A stretch of DNA of 55,456 nucleotides from CADEED01 sp035525785 (GTDB taxonomy: Bacteria; Pseudomonadota; Gammaproteobacteria; Steroidobacterales; Steroidobacteraceae), in the NCBI GenBank assembly GCA_035525785.1, contig DATLDQ010000171.1:1-55456 (forward strand). The letters are read 5' to 3'. The notes under the pieces were generated by a model, which saw only the letters and a list, made by a program, of their open reading frames with translations, made no database searches and had not been told where the DNA came from. The position numbers were made by a program, and so were the translations under genes. This document shows positions 51,925-55,456 of the stretch, in pieces (positions within the stretch are counted from its first letter, which is position 1; the number at the start of each line of letters is the position of its first letter).

Positions 51925-54900
51925 TTACTGCGGGTTGAGCAATTCGCGCCACGATACGCGCCGCGTGGAGCTGCCGCCGGGCGCGTTGACATCCATGTCG
52001 GTAGGTGTACCGCCACTGGAATCACCCACCACCAGCTTGTCGCCGATGATGATGGGCGCCGTCGGCATGCCTGCGCCGATGGGCAGTGAGCCGATCGGCA
52101 GCACGTTGTCAGACTCGTCCGTGATCGTCGGGTTGGCCACGTCGAAGAAGGGCGCGGGCAGACTCGTGCCGCTGAAAGCCTGCAGGGCATTGATATAACC
52201 GGACCCGCCCGCTTCACAGCTGTTGACCGTGGTCGACGACGCCGGAACGATGCTCGAGAAAATCAGGATGTCATCGAAGATCAGAGGCGCGGAGATCACA
52301 CGCTCGCCCGTGTCGGGCGGGTCGGTGAGATCGATGAACCAGCCGTGCTGGCCGGTGTCCACGCTGGTCTCGCCCGGTTCGAAGGCGCGACGACCCGTTG
52401 CGTCATCCACCACGTGAATCGCGCGCTCCTGCAAATCGCTGCGCGTGAGATTGCCGCCTTCATCACCGTCCTGGCCGACGATGACACCGTAATAGGTCTG
52501 CGTGGCGGTGCTGGCCTGGTCGGCCGCGGTCATGTAACGACCCGTACCGAAGAAGACCCAGATCTTGCCCGTGGAGGGATCACGCGCCACACCCGGGGCC
52601 GAACTGATCGCTTGCGCATTGCTGCTGGCATCCGTGGCGGTGAACACCTTGTCGTGCGTCCAGCTCGAGGCGCTGGTGGCGCTCACGTCGAATCTCCACA
52701 GGTTGCCGAGCAAGTCACCCGCGAAGAAGTAGTCGACCAGGCCATCGGCGTTCACATCCACCGCGCGCGGCGCGGATAGACCGTTGCCGCTGGTGCCGGT
52801 ATCGAGCTCCGCGATGGTCGCGCCGGTAGTCAGGTTGAGGATGAACAGACTGGCCGTGCCGGAAGTGCTGTTGGGGCCATTGGCCACCACGGCTGCCGTG
52901 ACGCCCGTGTTCAACTTGGAGATCAGCGGTTCGGAAATCACGTTGCCCATGTTGGCGGGCGCGGCGCTGCCCGTGTTGTCCCACAGCACGTCCGCGATAG
53001 TGAAGGCAGCCGGATTGGTCACGTTGAGTCCGAATACGCCCTTGCCGCCACGGCCCAGGGCGCCGATCAGGTAGTTCGCGCCGGGCGTGCGTGTCTGGCT
53101 CGACACCACGAGCGGCCCGTCAACGAAGTAGCGGTGCGGCTTCGTGGAGGTATTGGTGGCATAGGCCGGATCCGCGAGCCCCGCCAGCTGACTCATGGAC
53201 ACGCCGCGCGGGATATAGGTAAACCTTTCCGTGCCGGCGCCCGAGGTATTGGCCCCATTCGCGGTCGTGTTGCTGGCGTCGATGGCATGCAGCATGCCGT
53301 CGTTCGCGCCGACGAACACGGTCTGGGTGTCCACCGCGTAGAAGGGCGAGGAATCGACGATGTCACCGAGCAGCTTGGGAATCTTCTGATTGGACGCATC
53401 GAGAATGTAGCGATCGCGGAGCACGCCGCCGTTGATCTTCTCCAGACTGCGATCGCCCTTCAGGTAGTTGGCCAATTGCGTGCCGTTGGCGAGACCCAGC
53501 GCCGTTGCCGGCGTGCCCAGCGCGGACAACTGCGTGGCGTTCGGGAACGTGCTGCCGCCCGTAGTCGTGGCCACGGTGAATATGTTGCGCGCGCTCCACA
53601 GGCGGATGTGTTCGGACGCAAGCCAGGCGGGCGCGCCGAGGCCGGCGCTGGAAACTGGATAGGCCAGCAGCTCACCGCGCCAGGAGCCCGCGCTGTAGGT
53701 CGCCTGGTAGACGAAACTGTCGGTACTGATGGAGGTGGAATTGGCCAGCACGTTGGAGGCCGAGCCGCGACGCTCGCTGATGCGGCCCAGCGCGTCGCCG
53801 ATGCCGGCGGCAAATTCCGCCGAGTCATTGGCATTGACAAAGGAGCCATGCGAGTTGAACGCCGCATGGCGCAGGTCGTCAACGTTTGGCTTGTTCTCGG
53901 TGGCGTCCGTGGCGTGCACGGGCGCGGGCCAGAAACCGCCATTCGCGGCAGTGCCGGATCCGTCCATGGCGATTGCGACTTGAGCGTCCGTCAATCTGCC
54001 GTCCACACCGAGGCCGACCCCGAAAGTCACCATGTGCTGCCAGAAGGCGGGATTGGACCCCGAGATTGGCACCCGGTTCTCCGCCGAACCGGCATAACCG
54101 GAGACATCCGCCGTGCGCAGGTCGGTCTTCCAGTAATGCATGGCGACGTCAGCCAACGTCGTGGTGTCGGCATAGTCGCCAAGGTTGTTGTACCAAAACG
54201 GCGCCCGCCTCGTATACGTAAAGGTCTGGGCGTTCGGCCCGGTAATGGTGCTACCGCTTTCCTCGTCGCCACTGATGTTGGTGCCCGCGTAGCGGCTGTC
54301 CGGGTCTTCGCCACCGAGGTTGTTCCAGTATCCGTCGGTAGTCAGGATCGCGAAATTCTGCCGGCAAGCCAGGTAAGTGGTGTCCCCGCTGACGGTGGAT
54401 CGATAGGCTCGCGGAGTGGAGAAGTACTTGCCCGCGGCATTCAGAGCCTGGCGCAAGGGCGTCGAGTACTGGCCTTGCATGCCGTGCAGATGATCGAACC
54501 AGTTCTTGCGATTGTTGCCGACGAACAAGCCGCCGTCGGTGTCCACCGGAATGATGTCGTTGAGGTTTCCGGCATTCGTGGCAGTGGGAGCGGATCCGCT
54601 CCCCGAGCCGCCGATCACCTGCTGACGCGCCCCGGTCGGATACAGGCCCATGAGACCCACGCGATAATTTTCATCCAGCGTGGCGAAGGCCTCGCTGCCA
54701 CCCGCCTTGGCCGTCTTCATGCGGGTACGGTGATACTGGTACCAGTTGGCGTAGTTCGTCTTTTCCGCGGCCAGTGCGCGGATGCCCGTGGTGGCGTCGC
54801 CGCTGGTAGTGAGGTCGGCGCAGTTTTTCCAGCCGTAGCTGCTGGCGTTCACCGCGCAGCCCAACGCGGTTTCGTTGATGGGCGACGTGCTGTAGGTCAC

Positions 54901-55456
54901 CGTGATATTGAGGCCCGTCATGTTCTGGCTGCCGAGGTTGAACACGCCGATCTGAAAGACAGCTCCGGGCGTCGGGCTGTCGATGGTCAATGTCTCGTGT
55001 GCGTTGCTGCCGGCCGCGTTTCGCGAATAGGTGGCGGTACCGCTGCGATTGGGGAAAGCGGTCGCGCCCACATTCACGTAGATGGCTGGGTCGCGGTTCG
55101 CGCCGACCGAACCGCTCGTGGCGATGACCACGCGGGTCGCGCCTGCCGGGACCGTGTACGTCCTTCTCGTGGTGCTGGTATTACCGGTACCGCCGCCATT
55201 GGTCCAGCGGCCCGAGTTGGCGGATTCGCCGTTCCAGTTCGTGCCGGCGTTCATGACGATGGTGTTGTTGCCGTTGTTCCATTCCGAACGCACCACCTTG
55301 TTGCCGGTGTTGAGAATCTGAACGCGGTAGTACTGACGCGGGTCCGTCAGATCGGTCGCGGCGGGCTTGGGCACATAGTAAGTGCGCGTCGCGCTGCTCA
55401 AATCTATCGTGGCGCCGGAGTTGTAGAACTGGTCATCGTCATTGGCGCTCGTATAG
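51925..55456 (-). CDS. pilY1: PilY1-like type IV pilus assembly protein, 5' end beyond the window
   Basis: At least 1177 residues of the open frame lie in the window, and the frame stays open at the right edge, so the N-terminus with any signal peptide is missing. The N-terminal half visible here resembles the von Willebrand A-like/beta-rich part (NFAILTTDGYWNNLGGEDPD, AFATLDENYRVGLMGLYP). The C-terminal half is the PilY1 propeller: VDSSPFYAVDTQTVFVGAND, GMLHAIDAS and the calcium-binding loop DVNADGLVDYFFAGDLLG. PilY1 works at the pilus tip in adhesion, retraction control and surface sensing. pilE follows directly. Confidence 0.95.
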   Translation of the reverse strand, partial: YTSANDDDQFYNSGATIDLSSATRTYYVPKPAATDLTDPRQYYRVQILNTGNKVVRSEWNNGNNTIVMNAGTNWNGESANSGRWTNGGGTGNTSTTRRTYTVPAGATRVVIATSGSVGANRDPAIYVNVGATAFPNRSGTATYSRNAAGSNAHETLTIDSPTPGAVFQIGVFNLGSQNMTGLNITVTYSTSPINETALGCAVNASSYGWKNCADLTTSGDATTGIRALAAEKTNYANWYQYHRTRMKTAKAGGSEAFATLDENYRVGLMGLYPTGARQQVIGGSGSGSAPTATNAGNLNDIIPVDTDGGLFVGNNRKNWFDHLHGMQGQYSTPLRQALNAAGKYFSTPRAYRSTVSGDTTYLACRQNFAILTTDGYWNNLGGEDPDSRYAGTNISGDEESGSTITGPNAQTFTYTRRAPFWYNNLGDYADTTTLADVAMHYWKTDLRTADVSGYAGSAENRVPISGSNPAFWQHMVTFGVGLGVDGRLTDAQVAIAMDGSGTAANGGFWPAPVHATDATENKPNVDDLRHAAFNSHGSFVNANDSAEFAAGIGDALGRISERRGSASNVLANSTSISTDSFVYQATYSAGSWRGELLAYPVSSAGLGAPAWLASEHIRLWSARNIFTVATTTGGSTFPNATQLSALGTPATALGLANGTQLANYLKGDRSLEKINGGVLRDRYILDASNQKIPKLLGDIVDSSPFYAVDTQTVFVGANDGMLHAIDASNTTANGANTSGAGTERFTYIPRGVSMSQLAGLADPAYATNTSTKPHRYFVDGPLVVSSQTRTPGANYLIGALGRGGKGVFGLNVTNPAAFTIADVLWDNTGSAAPANMGNVISEPLISKLNTGVTAAVVANGPNSTSGTASLFILNLTTGATIAELDTGTSGNGLSAPRAVDVNADGLVDYFFAGDLLGNLWRFDVSATSASSWTHDKVFTATDASSNAQAISSAPGVARDPSTGKIWVFFGTGRYMTAADQASTATQTYYGVIVGQDGDEGGNLTRSDLQERAIHVVDDATGRRAFEPGETSVDTGQHGWFIDLTDPPDTGERVISAPLIFDDILIFSSIVPASSTTVNSCEAGGSGYINALQAFSGTSLPAPFFDVANPTITDESDNVLPIGSLPIGAGMPTAPIIIGDKLVVGDSSGGTPTDMDVNAPGGSSTRRVSWRELLNPQ

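Overview
The window is GC-rich DNA from a Gram-negative bacterium, most likely a gammaproteobacterium near the Steroidobacter/Nevskia/Xanthomonas group. The evidence is an LPS inner-core set (waaA, kdkA, a GT9 heptosyltransferase-like gene, DUF6165), tolC, a bifunctional glnE, type IV pilus genes (pilE, pilY1), many lipoprotein and Tat signals, and two GlyGly-CTERM-like tails. I see no rRNA, tRNA, transposase, integrase or CRISPR array. The lineage is an inference from gene content, not from a marker gene.

Layout. 0-8 kb: DoxX membrane protein, a GAF-Fis regulator, VOC and GFA enzymes, a membrane PAS-GGDEF-EAL protein, then a methyltransferase-rhodanese-tolC run closed by a clear terminator. 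8-13 kb: envelope block with kdkA-waaA on the minus strand and, starting 9 bp away, GT9-DUF6165 on the plus strand, followed by a Tat-exported M24 peptidase and a convergent JAMM-like lipoprotein. 13.5-21 kb: a CadC-like membrane regulator with TPRs, a zinc-finger protein, glnE, an unknown lipoprotein and a double-domain retropepsin-like protease.

21-36 kb is a glycan-processing island. It holds two paralogous JmjC/cupin-like oxygenases, a LysE exporter, a Tat-exported Gfo/Idh/MocA oxidoreductase, two tandem 660-residue sialate-O-acetylesterase-family esterases, a GH10 xylanase lipoprotein, an S12 serine hydrolase, a DUF4861 protein translationally coupled to a GH105-type unsaturated glycuronyl hydrolase, and a propeller protein. 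Together they suggest deacetylation and breakdown of acetylated, uronate-bearing plant polysaccharide (xylan or pectin) in the periplasm. No TonB receptor or sugar transporter is in the window.

36-51 kb: unknown lipoprotein, a 47-residue secreted peptide, a large M12-type metalloprotease with DUF11-like repeats, MAPEG, CHRD and RRM proteins, then a minus-strand trio (ELWxxDGT-repeat protein, ABC exporter, GH44 glycanase) and a plus-strand ABC-2 drug/polymer exporter pair. 51.5 kb to the end: pilE and a pilY1 that runs off the right edge.

The most interesting points are the island with its paired JmjC-like oxygenases and DUF4861-GH105 coupling, the two GlyGly-CTERM tails (one extended by a palindromic repeat), competing hairpins over the ribosome binding site of the propeller gene, a 30-bp tandem repeat that carries the lysE stop codon, and a direct-repeat operator candidate in front of the CadC-like regulator.
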